Below are positions 26,864 through 35,418 of a DNA stretch of 64,000 nucleotides, in pieces. Within the stretch, counting starts at the first letter, position 1, and the number at the start of each line of letters is the position of its first letter. Source of the DNA: UQRS01 sp050946935. GTDB taxonomy: Bacteria; Bacillota; Clostridia; Oscillospirales; Acutalibacteraceae. The notes beneath the pieces were generated by a model. That model was not told the DNA's origin and did no database searches. It worked only from the letters and a program-made list of their open reading frames with translations. The DNA lies in NCBI GenBank assembly GCA_050946935.1, contig JBMNVR010000003.1, positions 95,728 to 159,727 of the forward strand. The letters are read 5' to 3'. The position numbers were made by a program, and so were the translations under genes.

Positions 26864-28423
26864 ATGAGAACGAAGTATTCGGTTCTGAATGTGCTCAGCG
26901 GCATGCTGTCCCAGGTGTTGATCGCGCTGATGGGCTTTGTTTCGCGCAAGGTCTTTATCGCAACGCTGGGAATCGGTATGCAGGGGGTCAACGCGACCCT
27001 GACAAGCGTGATTACCATGCTCAGCCTGTCAGAGCTTGGCATCGGGACCGCGATCATCTGTAATCTTTATAAGCCGCTGGCCGACGGGGATGAAAAAAGC
27101 GTCACGTCTTTGATGCAACTGTATGCAAAGGTTTACCGCATCATCGCCGGCATCGTGCTTTTCCTCGGGCTGCTGGTGGTGCCGGCTCTGCCCATGATCC
27201 TGGCGGCGGAGGATGTTGCCGCTATCCCGCAGGGGTATCTCACCGTGGTATATCTGCTGTTTCTCTGCGACGTGGTGATTTCCTACCTGTTTGCGTACAA
27301 ACGCTCGATCCTTACGGCCGATCAGAAAAATTATGTGGTCACACTGGTGGCGACCGGTTCCAATCTTCTGACCGGTGTTACACAGATTGTTGTATTGCTG
27401 CTGACCAAAAACTTTGTTTTTTATCTGCTGCTTAAAATTTTCTTCCGCCTGGCGGAAAATCTGATTTTGGCCCTTATCGCGAACCGTCGGTATCCGTACA
27501 TCTGCGAAAAAGAGAAGATTCCCGTGCCCAAGCCGGTTCGGTATAATATCTTTTCCAACACCAAGGCGCTGGCGTTGCATTATATCGGCAACTACCTGAT
27601 CAACGGCACTGATATGATGATTATTACCAAATTTCTCGGCACGGCGGTATCGGGCGTTTATTCCAACTATTATATGATTCTGACCGTGCTGAAGACCGTG
27701 TTCTCCCAGATTTCGGCCGGGATTACCGCCAGCTTCGGCCACCTTCTGAGCGAGGGGAATAAAGAGAGTCTTTACGCCGCTTTCCGCAAGGTGCTTTTTG
27801 TGGTTTTTGCCCTGTCGAATTTTGCGGCGATTACGTTGTTTTGCCTGTTTCAGGATTTTTTGCAGCTTTGGCTGCCGGGGATCGATCGGTTGTCCATGCC
27901 GGTCGTCTTTATTCTTTGCCTGAATTTTTATATCACTTCCATTTCCGAACCGGCCGGGGGGCTGCGTGCCAGTGCCGGACTGTTCCGCCCCGATCGCTAT
28001 CTCCATCTTTTCTTGGCGGCGCTGAATCTGGTTGTTTCGATCCTGCTGGTGCAGAGAATCGGCGTTTTCGGCGTCTTTCTCGGAACCTTTTTCTGCCTGT
28101 GCATCAAGGAGCTTACGGTTTTGCCTTGGATTGTTTATCGCAACCTGTTTGAAAAGAAGCTGTATCTTTACCAACTGACCCTGCTTGGTTATTTTGCAGT
28201 GACGCTGCTCGGCGGGGCGCTGACCTGGTGGATTTGCAGCCTTGTCACATTCGAAAGTTTGTTGCTGACCTTCATCTGCCACGCGGGTATTTGTGTCCTG
28301 CTGCCGAATCTGCTGGTGGCGGCGGTCTTTTTCAAAACAGGAGAGTTCCGGTATCTGACCGGATTGATCGGCGGGTTTATCCGCCGGATTATTAAACGCG
28401 GCGGGGAGGAAACTGCTTCATGA
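26864..28423 (+). CDS. Wzx-like polysaccharide flippase (MATE/PST family)
   Basis: 519 residues with about twelve to fourteen membrane segments. The start MRTKYSVLNVLSGMLSQVL and FVSRKVFIATLG are the usual opening of PST-type flippases, followed by GVNATLTSVITMLSLSELGIG. It would move undecaprenyl-linked repeat units across the membrane. ATG 26864 lies 4 bases after the polymerase stop with GGAGGA upstream. The end overlaps the next gene by ATGA at 28420. Confidence 0.85.
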   Translation: MRTKYSVLNVLSGMLSQVLIALMGFVSRKVFIATLGIGMQGVNATLTSVITMLSLSELGIGTAIICNLYKPLADGDEKSVTSLMQLYAKVYRIIAGIVLFLGLLVVPALPMILAAEDVAAIPQGYLTVVYLLFLCDVVISYLFAYKRSILTADQKNYVVTLVATGSNLLTGVTQIVVLLLTKNFVFYLLLKIFFRLAENLILALIANRRYPYICEKEKIPVPKPVRYNIFSNTKALALHYIGNYLINGTDMMIITKFLGTAVSGVYSNYYMILTVLKTVFSQISAGITASFGHLLSEGNKESLYAAFRKVLFVVFALSNFAAITLFCLFQDFLQLWLPGIDRLSMPVVFILCLNFYITSISEPAGGLRASAGLFRPDRYLHLFLAALNLVVSILLVQRIGVFGVFLGTFFCLCIKELTVLPWIVYRNLFEKKLYLYQLTLLGYFAVTLLGGALTWWICSLVTFESLLLTFICHAGICVLLPNLLVAAVFFKTGEFRYLTGLIGGFIRRIIKRGGEETAS

Positions 28424-29238
28424 AGCAACCTATTTATGCGGTCGTTGTGCTGTATAATGTAAATTACAAAAAATCCAGAACCTTTATGGATATTGTTGGG
28501 TTGCCGGACGTATCCCTGATCGTCTGTGACAACAGCACGGTCGACGTCGGCAATTATGAGCTTGCCGACGATTATCCGGAGGTTACCTATATTTCCATGG
28601 GTCATAATGCCGGCCTCTCCGCGGCCTATAACCGCGCCATCCATAAGCTGGAGGGGAAAACGGGCTATCTTTGCCTGTTCGACGACGATACGCAGGTTGG
28701 TGCTGATTACTTTTCGGCTCTTCGGGAGGAAATCGACCGCACCCGGGCTGATATCTATCTTCCACTTGTCTATGACCTGCAAGGGCTGATGTCTCCCTGC
28801 ATTATGTCGGGCGTGCGGACGCACCGCGTTTCCAGTGTGGAGGAAATTCCACCCGGACAGATCAGCGGCATCAACAGCGGCATGGCGGTCAATTTGGCTG
28901 TCTACCGCGACTATCGCTATGATGAGGGATATTTCCTCGATTATGTCGATCATGCCTTTCTGCGGGATGTGAAAGCGCAGGGGCGCACCGTGCTCCCGCT
29001 TTGCGGCGCCGCACTGCAACAGGATTTTTCCCTGAACGAACGCGCGGATGTTTTGGGGGCAAAGGTGCGATTCCGCTTGTTTTATCGGGATTTTTACCGT
29101 TTTTGCAGCGTTAGCTTTTCGGCGCGGTGTTTTGCGGTCCTGTATATTTTAAAACGCTGGCTTTATATTAATCTTGTGATGCGAATCGGCGGCCGGCGCA
29201 AAAAAAGCTCCGCCGCGGGGGAGGAAAAGGCAAAATGA
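28420..29238 (+). CDS. GT2 family glycosyltransferase
   Basis: 272 residues. It begins YAVVVLYNVNYKKS, has DNSTVDVGN and the NAGLSAAYNRAI segment typical of rhamnosyltransferase-like GT2 enzymes, with FDDDTQV (about 87-93) as the metal site. A hydrophobic stretch near 230-250 may be membrane-associated. Coupled to the flippase gene at its start and to the next GT at its end (ATGATG at 29235). Confidence 0.8.
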   Translation: MKQPIYAVVVLYNVNYKKSRTFMDIVGLPDVSLIVCDNSTVDVGNYELADDYPEVTYISMGHNAGLSAAYNRAIHKLEGKTGYLCLFDDDTQVGADYFSALREEIDRTRADIYLPLVYDLQGLMSPCIMSGVRTHRVSSVEEIPPGQISGINSGMAVNLAVYRDYRYDEGYFLDYVDHAFLRDVKAQGRTVLPLCGAALQQDFSLNERADVLGAKVRFRLFYRDFYRFCSVSFSARCFAVLYILKRWLYINLVMRIGGRRKKSSAAGEEKAK

Positions 29239-30017
29239 TGGATTTGAGCATCTGCGTTGTGACTTATAACAGCCGGGATGAAATCAGCCTTCTGCTGGAC
29301 AGTGTTTTTTCTCTGACATCCGGAATCACTTTTCAGGTGTACGTCGTTGATAACTGTTCGGCCGACGGGACGGCGGATTTTGTGGAGGAGAAGTATCCCG
29401 ATGTCCGCGTCATCCGCAGCAAGGAAAACGCCGGCTTCGGCCATGGACACAATCAGGCGCTGGCGTATCTTGATTCCCGCTACCACGCCGTGATCAATCC
29501 GGACATCCGACTGGTGGAAGATGTTTTTTCTCCGCTGATCGCCTATCTTGACAGTCACTCTGACTGTGTGTTGGCGACGCCCCGTATCCTCAGCCCGGAC
29601 GGCAGCGAGCAGAAGCTGCCCAAGCGGCTGCCCAAGCTACAATATATGTTCCTGGGTCGGTTGGGCCGCTTGTTTCCGCCTTTTCAAAAATACCGCGACG
29701 CTTATACCCGCGCGAACGAGATCTTTGAAAAACCAACTGAAATTGAATTTTGCACCGGCTGCTTCATGCTTTTGCGAACCGAGGTCTTTCGTGCTCTGAA
29801 CGGGTTTGATGAGCGCTTTTTCATGTATCTGGAGGATGCCGACCTCAGCCGTCGGGCGGCCGCTTACGGCAAGCTGATTTTTTATCCCGGCGTTTCGGCC
29901 GAACACCGGTGGGCGCGCGCTTCGGGCAAGAGTTTCAAATTCCTGCGGATTCATTTGGACTCTATTCGCAAATACCGCGCCAAACTGCGGGAGGAGAAAC
30001 GGGCCGCCGGAAAATAG
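29235..30017 (+). CDS. GT2 family glycosyltransferase (WbbL/RfbF-like)
   Basis: 260 residues. LSICVVTYNSRDEISLLLDSV, VDNCSADGTADFV, NAGFGHGHNQAL and INPDIRL (about 75-81) match the WbbL-type rhamnosyltransferase pattern, and the CTGCFMLLRTEVF and LEDADLSRRA segments are also typical. It would add a sugar, possibly rhamnose, to the lipid-linked unit on the cytoplasmic side. It is the last recognisable gene of the glycan locus. Confidence 0.82.
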   Translation: MMDLSICVVTYNSRDEISLLLDSVFSLTSGITFQVYVVDNCSADGTADFVEEKYPDVRVIRSKENAGFGHGHNQALAYLDSRYHAVINPDIRLVEDVFSPLIAYLDSHSDCVLATPRILSPDGSEQKLPKRLPKLQYMFLGRLGRLFPPFQKYRDAYTRANEIFEKPTEIEFCTGCFMLLRTEVFRALNGFDERFFMYLEDADLSRRAAAYGKLIFYPGVSAEHRWARASGKSFKFLRIHLDSIRKYRAKLREEKRAAGK

Positions 30018-30055
30018 GATTTGCCAATCGACATGTTCTCTGAGGAGGCTGAGGT

Positions 30056-30589
30056 ATGGATAAAACGACCGATTTTGCCACCCGCGCGAGAGAAATTCAA
30101 AACTTCCGCTGCGTTCGCTTTGACGCACTGCCGGATATTCCGTTGTACATGGATCAGGTCATCAGTATTGTGGAAAACCGCCTGTCGGTTTTCGCATCGG
30201 GCGAAAGCGAGAAAATATTAAGCCCCTCCATGGTGAATAATTATGTTAAGCAGAAGGTGCTTCCGCCGCCTTTAAATAAGCGGTACACACGGGAGCATGT
30301 CGCCTATCTGCTGTGCATATGCATTTTGAAAAAGGTGCTCAGCATCTCGCAGATTCAGCGGTTGCTGGACCTGCAGCGGCAGTCCTGGCCGGTTGAAACG
30401 GTTTATGACCGCTTTTGCGGGGAGGTTGAGGCCGCGCTGTCAGCCGCCTTTTGCCCGAACGGCGGCGATTCGGTCTCCGCAGGGGAAGAGGGGGAGAATA
30501 TCCGGCTGCTGCGCTCGGCGGCGTTGTCCTTTGCTCATCGTATTTATTTGGAACAGCGGATACTGTCGCTGGACGCCGCGACGGAATAG
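30056..30589 (+). CDS. DUF1836 domain-containing protein
   Basis: 177 residues. The central region (about 30-115) has LPDIPLYMDQVISIVE, LSPSMVNNYVKQKVLPPPLNKRYTREHVAYLL and ILKKVLSISQIQRLL, the MerR-like winged-helix pattern of DUF1836. It is probably a DNA-binding protein of unknown target. GAGG precedes the ATG. It follows the last glycosyltransferase by 38 bases and may be read through from it, but no functional link to glycan synthesis is shown. Confidence 0.82.
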   Translation: MDKTTDFATRAREIQNFRCVRFDALPDIPLYMDQVISIVENRLSVFASGESEKILSPSMVNNYVKQKVLPPPLNKRYTREHVAYLLCICILKKVLSISQIQRLLDLQRQSWPVETVYDRFCGEVEAALSAAFCPNGGDSVSAGEEGENIRLLRSAALSFAHRIYLEQRILSLDAATE

Positions 30590-30658
30590 GGGGCCTTCCG
30601 GTCGCGGGAACCGCTTGAAAATGAAAGCCTTTGCTTGGCAAAGGCGGGGGGTAGGCGT

Positions 30659-31216
30659 ATGAATAAAAAGAGGTTACTGCTGTGTATTCTGCTGGCCGTT
30701 TGTCTGCTGTTCGGCGGTTGTACCCGCACCTATGACGACTGGGCCGGGATTTACTGCGATGATATCGGGGGAGAGCGTGTAACCTCCGGCGTGGCGGAGG
30801 TTGGGCGTGCGGTGTTTTATGTGCCGGAGGAGTGGATCTGTTCCCGTGTGGATGATTTTATCTTTTTCGCATCATATGAAATCGACAGCCTGGATGATGT
30901 GCAGATCCCGGGCGGCGAGCTTTACCTGGTCGGCTGGACGGCGGCGTATACCGCAGCCGGTGCACCGCACTCGATTGAGGAGATTTTTGACAACGTCACT
31001 GTTCCTGCCGACTCCGCCATGTTCAGCGCCGGACTGAATAACGGCGCGGTATACGGGCGGGAGGTATATAATATCGGAGCGGAGGGTCAGCCGAAATACT
31101 ATCTGACCCTTCGGCCGAACGAATTTACCGAGATCAAGCTGATTGATTGGCAGGATCTTTGTGGTAAGGAACTGATTAAAAAGATCGCCAATTCCTTGAC
31201 GGAGGATACGCTGTAA
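30659..31216 (+). CDS. Putative lipoprotein of unknown function
   Basis: 185 residues. A basic start (MNKKR) and hydrophobic core lead to the lipobox LFGGC (Cys about 20), so it should be lipid-anchored outside the membrane after processing by LspA. The mature part has no recognised domain; it contains VFYVPEEWICSRVDDFIFFAS, which resembles segments in PsbP/DUF1795-type surface proteins only loosely. ATG 30659 gives a proper signal peptide, whereas the upstream in-frame ATG at 30635 does not. Followed by the structured 3' region described separately. Confidence 0.7.
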   Translation: MNKKRLLLCILLAVCLLFGGCTRTYDDWAGIYCDDIGGERVTSGVAEVGRAVFYVPEEWICSRVDDFIFFASYEIDSLDDVQIPGGELYLVGWTAAYTAAGAPHSIEEIFDNVTVPADSAMFSAGLNNGAVYGREVYNIGAEGQPKYYLTLRPNEFTEIKLIDWQDLCGKELIKKIANSLTEDTL

Positions 31217-31242
31217 AAGCGCACCGGCAAAAAGCGACTGTT

Positions 31243-31414
31243 CAATCTGAGGTGAAATAACAAATCTTTGGCGGCGAGCGCTTTTGTTATCATGAATCCC
31301 GGCCGCAGCGCAGTGGCCGGGCGAGAAGCGGAGCACGGCTGCCGCGTTTTCAGATTGTGCCGCCTGTGCAAATCGGGATATTCCTCAAAGCGCCCTCCCG
31401 TGGGAGGGCGCTTT
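31243..31414 (+). ncRNA. Candidate structured RNA (four-way junction) plus terminator
   Basis: Between the lipoprotein stop and the promoter at 31517 the sequence can fold into a closed multibranch structure. CAATCTGA (31243-31250) pairs with TCAGATTG (31350-31357). Inside lie ATAACAAA/TTTGTTAT (31257-31264, 31283-31290), CCCGGCC/GGCCGGG (31298-31304, 31315-31321) and GCGGAGC/GCTgCCGC (31328-31345). A 13-base terminator-like stem follows at 31387-31414. It matches no riboswitch consensus that I recall. It may be a 3'UTR element or a small RNA; no own promoter is evident. Confidence 0.35.
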
Positions 31415-31420
31415 GTTGTG
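31387..31420 (+). terminator. Terminator-like hairpin after lipoprotein/candidate RNA
   Basis: AAAGCGCCCTCCC (31387-31399) pairs perfectly with GGGAGGGCGCTTT (31402-31414) around GT. The tail is only moderately T-rich (GTTGT). Confidence 0.65.
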
Positions 31421-31516
31421 CCGAAAAGCGGGGCCGGTTGTCTGAACCCCGTGCAAAGCCGGTTGCGGCGTCTCAAGATTGCCGCACCGCTTATGCGGAA
31501 TTTTTCCGTTTTGTCG

Positions 31517-31545
31517 TTGACAGAATGATCCTCTTCCCATATAAT
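31517..31545 (+). promoter_or_regulatory. Consensus promoter of dockerin-glucosaminidase gene
   Basis: TTGACA (31517-31522), exactly 17 bases, TATAAT (31540-31545): a full sigma-A consensus match, 37 bases before the GTG start. Confidence 0.85.
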
Positions 31546-31582
31546 GGATTTATGTAAACTTATCGAAAAGGAGTGCTTTGCA

Positions 31583-33271
31583 GTGAAAATCCTGATTCGG
31601 CGTTTTGCCGTTTGTTTGCTGGGATTGTCGGTTTTGTTGTCCGTGCTGTTTCCGGCTGCGGCTTCAGCCAAGGAGGTTTTAACCGGCATTGTGCAGGTGG
31701 ACAGCGTGCTGAATGTGCGCAGCGGTGCGGGCACCGGCTACAGCGTGTTGGACACGCTGCCGTCGGGGCAGGCGGTGTATGTCACCGGAACCTGCTATAC
31801 ACTGGAGGGGGCGAAGTGGTACGCCGTCTATTATGATAAGGACGGCGGCCGAAAGACCGGCTATGTCCATTCGGATTATGTTTCCATCACCGGCAGCTTT
31901 GACGATGGCAGCGACACGGGAGATTTCGAAGTCTGGCTGGACGCGCAAGGGTTTCCGGAAAGCTATCGTCCGGCTCTGCGCACCCTGCACAAGGCGTATC
32001 CGAACTGGGTGTTTGAAGCGCAGCACATCACCCCTTCCTGGGAAGAGGCGCTGAAAAGCGAGCAAAAATTCGGGGTGAATATGGTCTCCTACATCCGGCC
32101 GGATTCCTGGAAATCGGTTGCGCCGCAGGCGTATGATCCGTCAACCGGTGTGTGGACGCCGCTTGACGGCGCGAGTTGGGTCGCCGCCTCGGAGGAGATT
32201 ACCGCCTATTACCTGGACCCGAGAAATTTTCTGGACGCATCGGAAATTTTCCTGTTTGCGACCCATGCCTACGACAGTACCTATCATACGCTGGAGGCGG
32301 TGCAGCGTGCGGTTTCCGGAACCTTTTTGGACGCCCCTTTCCCGGAGGACGGCTTTTCTACATATGCCGAGGCGATTCTTTACGCCGGACAGCAGGCGGG
32401 GGTGAACCCCTGCGTTCTGGCGGCCATGATCCTTGTGGAGCAGGGGAACGACGGCCGCGGCGGCTGCATTTCGGGCACCATCTCCGGGTATGAAGGAATT
32501 TATAACTATCTGAATATCGGAGCCTACACCACTGATACCATGTCGGCGGTTGAGCGGGGACTCTGGTGGGCAGCCGGCGGCACGGGTGACTCTTACGGAC
32601 GGCCGTGGAACACTCGGCTGAAATCCCTGGTCGGCTCGGCGCAGTACTATGCCGACGGATATATCGAGGTGGGACAGGATACCTTGTATCTCAAAAAATT
32701 CGATGTTGTAAACGATACGGAGACCGGTCTTTATTGGCACCAATACATGGCCAATATTGAGGGGGCACAGGCGGAGGCATATAATCTGAAAAAGGCGTAC
32801 AGCGGCTTTTTGGATTCGGCGCTGGTCTTTAAAATTCCGGTGTATGCCGGAATACCGGACGAGCTGTGCATCAAACCGACCGGCAGCGACACGGTCGCGC
32901 CCCGCTTGCTGAAAGCAGACATCGCCGCCTTGCCGGAGGTGGAGGAGATCACCCTGGGCCATGCGGCGGAAGTGTCCGCGCTGCGGACGCGGTACAATGC
33001 CCTGACCGATATGCAGAAACCTCTTGTAACCAACCTCCCCCGGCTGGAGGCGGCGGAGCTTAAACTCCTTTCTTTGCAGCCAGGGGAGGTTGTGCCCGGT
33101 GATCTCGACCGGGACGGGCTTGTTACCGTTTCGGATGTGGTTATGCTGCGGCAGATGATTCTGCTTGAACTGTCGGATACACAGACGCTTGCTCGCGGCG
33201 ATCTGGACGCGGACGGGAAGATCACAGTCTCTGATGTGGTGGCCTTGCGACAGAAAATTCTCAACGGGTAA
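31583..33271 (+). CDS. Secreted SH3b / glucosaminidase-like protein with C-terminal dockerin
   Basis: 562 residues from GTG 31583 (AAAGGAG 9 bases upstream). Signal peptide about 1-31, then an SH3b domain with VLNVRSGAGTGYSVLDTLPSGQAVY (about 40-95). The middle part (about 125-420) resembles LytD-type N-acetylglucosaminidases; AAMILVEQGNDGRGGCISG and YNYLNIGAY carry the likely catalytic Glu region. The last 60 residues are a type I dockerin with two calcium repeats, GDLDRDGLVTVSDVV and GDLDADGKITVSDVV. It likely cleaves peptidoglycan outside the cell and docks to a cohesin, none of which is in this window. Confidence 0.82.
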   Translation: MKILIRRFAVCLLGLSVLLSVLFPAAASAKEVLTGIVQVDSVLNVRSGAGTGYSVLDTLPSGQAVYVTGTCYTLEGAKWYAVYYDKDGGRKTGYVHSDYVSITGSFDDGSDTGDFEVWLDAQGFPESYRPALRTLHKAYPNWVFEAQHITPSWEEALKSEQKFGVNMVSYIRPDSWKSVAPQAYDPSTGVWTPLDGASWVAASEEITAYYLDPRNFLDASEIFLFATHAYDSTYHTLEAVQRAVSGTFLDAPFPEDGFSTYAEAILYAGQQAGVNPCVLAAMILVEQGNDGRGGCISGTISGYEGIYNYLNIGAYTTDTMSAVERGLWWAAGGTGDSYGRPWNTRLKSLVGSAQYYADGYIEVGQDTLYLKKFDVVNDTETGLYWHQYMANIEGAQAEAYNLKKAYSGFLDSALVFKIPVYAGIPDELCIKPTGSDTVAPRLLKADIAALPEVEEITLGHAAEVSALRTRYNALTDMQKPLVTNLPRLEAAELKLLSLQPGEVVPGDLDRDGLVTVSDVVMLRQMILLELSDTQTLARGDLDADGKITVSDVVALRQKILNG

Positions 33272-33330
33272 GCCCGCCTGACGGAGTCCTGTTCGGCAGA
33301 ACGGCTGCTGGGTTGTTTGCAGAATACAGC

Positions 33331-33376
33331 AAAAAACGCGCTTTGTCCCCAAAACGGACAAAGTGCGTTTTTTTGT
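33331..33376. terminator. Bidirectional terminator
   Basis: AAAAAACGCGCTTTGTCC pairs with GGACAAAGTGCGTTTTTTT (one G-T pair) around a 7-base loop. A runs on the left and T runs on the right allow it to serve both the dockerin gene and the leftward hydro-lyase gene. Confidence 0.85.
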
Positions 33377-33463
33377 GGTTATAATTCCGGATGATTTCAA
33401 GTTTCGTTATTCGCCGTAGTTGGCAGTGACGTCCATACTCTTTGTGCGGCCGGTGTTCAGGCT

Positions 33464-33997
33464 TTACTCATCCGTGCGAAAGAGGTTGCCGCCATGGCAG
33501 TCGATGGCCGCGATGAGGGGAAAATCCCGGAATTCGAGACACTTGACCGACTCGCATCCCAGCTCGGGGAAGGCGATCACCTTACAGGAAACGATGCACT
33601 TTGCCGCCAGCGCGCCGGCTCCACCGATGGCACAGAGGTAGACGGCCTTGTTCCGCACGATCGCGTCGCACACCGCCTCGCTTCGCTGGCCCTTACCGAT
33701 CATGCAGGCCAAACCGAGGTCGAGCATCCGCGGCGCATAGGGATCCATCCGGCTCGAGGTGGTCGGGCCGCAGCTCCCGATTGGCAGCCCCTTGGGCGCG
33801 GGGGTCGGCCCGGCATAGTAAATCGCCGCCCCCTTCAGCGAAAAGGGAAGAGGTTTGCCCGCGTCCAGCAGGGCGGTCAGTCGTTTGTGCGCCGCATCCC
33901 GGGCGGTATACACCGTCCCGCTGAGGCGTACCCGGTCGCCGGCATGTATATCCTGCGCTTTTTGCCTTAGTTCGCTTGTGTTCAAAACATGTTCCAT
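33464..33997 (-). CDS. Fe-S hydro-lyase, tartrate/fumarate type, beta subunit (orphan)
   Basis: 177 residues. LSGTVYTARDAAHKRL, YYAGPTPAPKGLPIGSCGPTTSSRMD and MIGKGQRSEAVCDAI are the class I fumarase/tartrate dehydratase C-terminal (beta) signatures. This subunit supplies part of the substrate site, while the alpha subunit carries the [4Fe-4S] cluster. No alpha gene lies beside it: upstream (right) is 380 bases without a gene, then the rightward yerC. The partner must lie elsewhere or be absent. Reaction, fumarate to malate or a related dehydration, is inferred from family. Confidence 0.85.
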   Translation of the reverse strand: MEHVLNTSELRQKAQDIHAGDRVRLSGTVYTARDAAHKRLTALLDAGKPLPFSLKGAAIYYAGPTPAPKGLPIGSCGPTTSSRMDPYAPRMLDLGLACMIGKGQRSEAVCDAIVRNKAVYLCAIGGAGALAAKCIVSCKVIAFPELGCESVKCLEFRDFPLIAAIDCHGGNLFRTDE

Positions 33998-34379
33998 ATA
34001 TTCAGCACCCTTTCATTGTGCGCCGGACAAATTTCAAGCGGCGTCCGCCGGCGCAAAAGAGCGGCAAGACAATCGCCGGAGTCGAAGGCTGAAAGGGGAG
34101 GGGGATAACGCATGGTTTGGGGAATAAGCCTTTCTTCCGGACGAAGCGCCGCAAATGTTGCTTTTTTAGTATAGCAAAAAAATCTCCTCAGGACAAGCGG
34201 GAGGAGCAAAATACCGTCTCCTTTGTTGACTTTACCGTTTTATTGTGTTAAACTGCAAGGGAAGAATCTTACTGTTCGCAGGGCGTGACGCGGGGCAGAA
34301 AATGGCTTTTTTCGCGTGCCGGGTCTTTTCAAGCCTGCGGCGGCTATTTTTATCTTATGCTTGAAGAAGGTGTTTTCGT
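33998..34379. other. Intergenic region between divergent genes
   Basis: 382 bases with no credible gene on either strand. It contains the hydro-lyase SD near its left edge, a short TCTCCTC/GAGGAG inverted repeat around 34183-34206, and the rightward promoter of yerC at 34226-34254. No known riboswitch pattern was seen. Confidence 0.6.
34226..34254 (+). promoter_or_regulatory. Promoter of yerC-methyltransferase-hslO run
   Basis: TTGACT (34226-34231), 17-base spacer and TAAACT (34249-34254), about 125 bases before the TTG start of yerC. Confidence 0.55.
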
Positions 34380-34673
34380 TTGGATAAGTTGAGGGATAAG
34401 AGCACCGATCTGCTTTTCAACGCCATCCTGACCCTGAAGGATGTAGAGGAGTGCTATGCTTTTTTTGAGGATATCTGCACCGTGAAGGAGATTAAATCCA
34501 TCGCCCAGCGCCTGCTGGTGGCGCAGATGCTGACCGAAAAGTGTGTTTACAGCGATATTGTAAAGAAAACCGGCGCTTCGACCGCGACCATCAGCCGGGT
34601 CAACCGCTCTTTGAGCTACGGCAACGACGGGTATCAGATGGTGTTCGGCCGCCTGGACGGGACGGAGGAGTAG
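34380..34673 (+). CDS. yerC: YerC/YecD family TrpR-related protein
   Basis: 97 residues from TTG 34380, which has GAAGGTG upstream. The TrpR-like helix-turn-helix is clear: ICTVKEIKSIAQRLLVAQML (about 39-58) and YSDIVKKTGASTATISRVNRSL (about 63-84). The family is cytoplasmic and DNA-binding in principle, with no firmly established regulon. The C-terminal YGNDGYQMVFGRL is conserved in the family. It overlaps or abuts the following methyltransferase (2 bases apart), so they are cotranscribed. Confidence 0.88.
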   Translation: MDKLRDKSTDLLFNAILTLKDVEECYAFFEDICTVKEIKSIAQRLLVAQMLTEKCVYSDIVKKTGASTATISRVNRSLSYGNDGYQMVFGRLDGTEE

Positions 34674-34674
34674 C

Positions 34675-35418
34675 ATGCCGGGATACGGCGCGGCCTTTGC
34701 CGCCTTTTATGACCGGCTGATCGGCGACGTCTGTTACGGGGAACGGGCAGCTTATCTGCTTGATTTGTTCGAGCGGTTCGGCCGCCGGCCGGAAAAGCTG
34801 CTCGACCTCGCTTGCGGAACCGGCAACATTTCCTATGAAATGTCCCGCCGCGGGATAGAGGTGCTCGGGGTCGACCCCTCTCCCGATATGCTGACCGAGG
34901 CTGAGGCCAAGCGCAAAGCGGGGGACAGGGTCTTTTTCATCTGTCAGCCGGCCGAGGCGCTCGAGCTTGGGCAGACGGTCGACGGCGCCGTCTGCTGTCT
35001 GGACGGCGTCAATCATTTTGACGGCTCTGACGGCGTGCGCGCAGCTTTCTCCCGCGTGGCGGCGCAGCTTTCTCCCGGGGGGCTCTTTTTGTTTGATGTA
35101 AACTCTCTCTACAAACAGCGGGAGATTTTGGGCAACAACACCTTTGTGTATGATATGGAGGAGGTCTATCTCGTCTGGCAGAACACGCTGCAAAATGGCT
35201 GCGATGTACGGCTTTCCCTTGATTTTTTCTGCCGGGGAGAGGACGGCCTTTATGACCGGATTTCGGAGGAATTCACCGAATATGGTTACAGCGTGGAGGA
35301 GTTGGAGGCTTTTCTTACCGCGGCCGGGCTGGAGCCGCTTGCCTGTTTTGGCGACATGACCGACCGGCCACCCGCAGAAACCTGTGACCGGCTGGTCTTT
35401 GTGGCGAAAAAGAGGTAA
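34675..35418 (+). CDS. Class I SAM-dependent methyltransferase
   Basis: 247 residues. Motif I is LLDLACGTGNISYEMSRRG (about 42-60), followed by VLGVDPSPDML (acidic residue of motif II), VDGAVCCLDGVNHF and LSPGGLFLFDVNS. It transfers methyl from SAM to an unknown acceptor in the cytoplasm. YerC lies just upstream, which is common in Clostridia, but the substrate cannot be inferred. The start ATG at 34675 lies right after the yerC stop. Confidence 0.85.
   Translation: MPGYGAAFAAFYDRLIGDVCYGERAAYLLDLFERFGRRPEKLLDLACGTGNISYEMSRRGIEVLGVDPSPDMLTEAEAKRKAGDRVFFICQPAEALELGQTVDGAVCCLDGVNHFDGSDGVRAAFSRVAAQLSPGGLFLFDVNSLYKQREILGNNTFVYDMEEVYLVWQNTLQNGCDVRLSLDFFCRGEDGLYDRISEEFTEYGYSVEELEAFLTAAGLEPLACFGDMTDRPPAETCDRLVFVAKKR

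Noticed and set aside
31251..31262. CTGAGGTGAAA resembling a hammerhead ribozyme core
   Set aside because: The invariant CTGANGA is not met and no matching GAAA/NUH elements are placed correctly.
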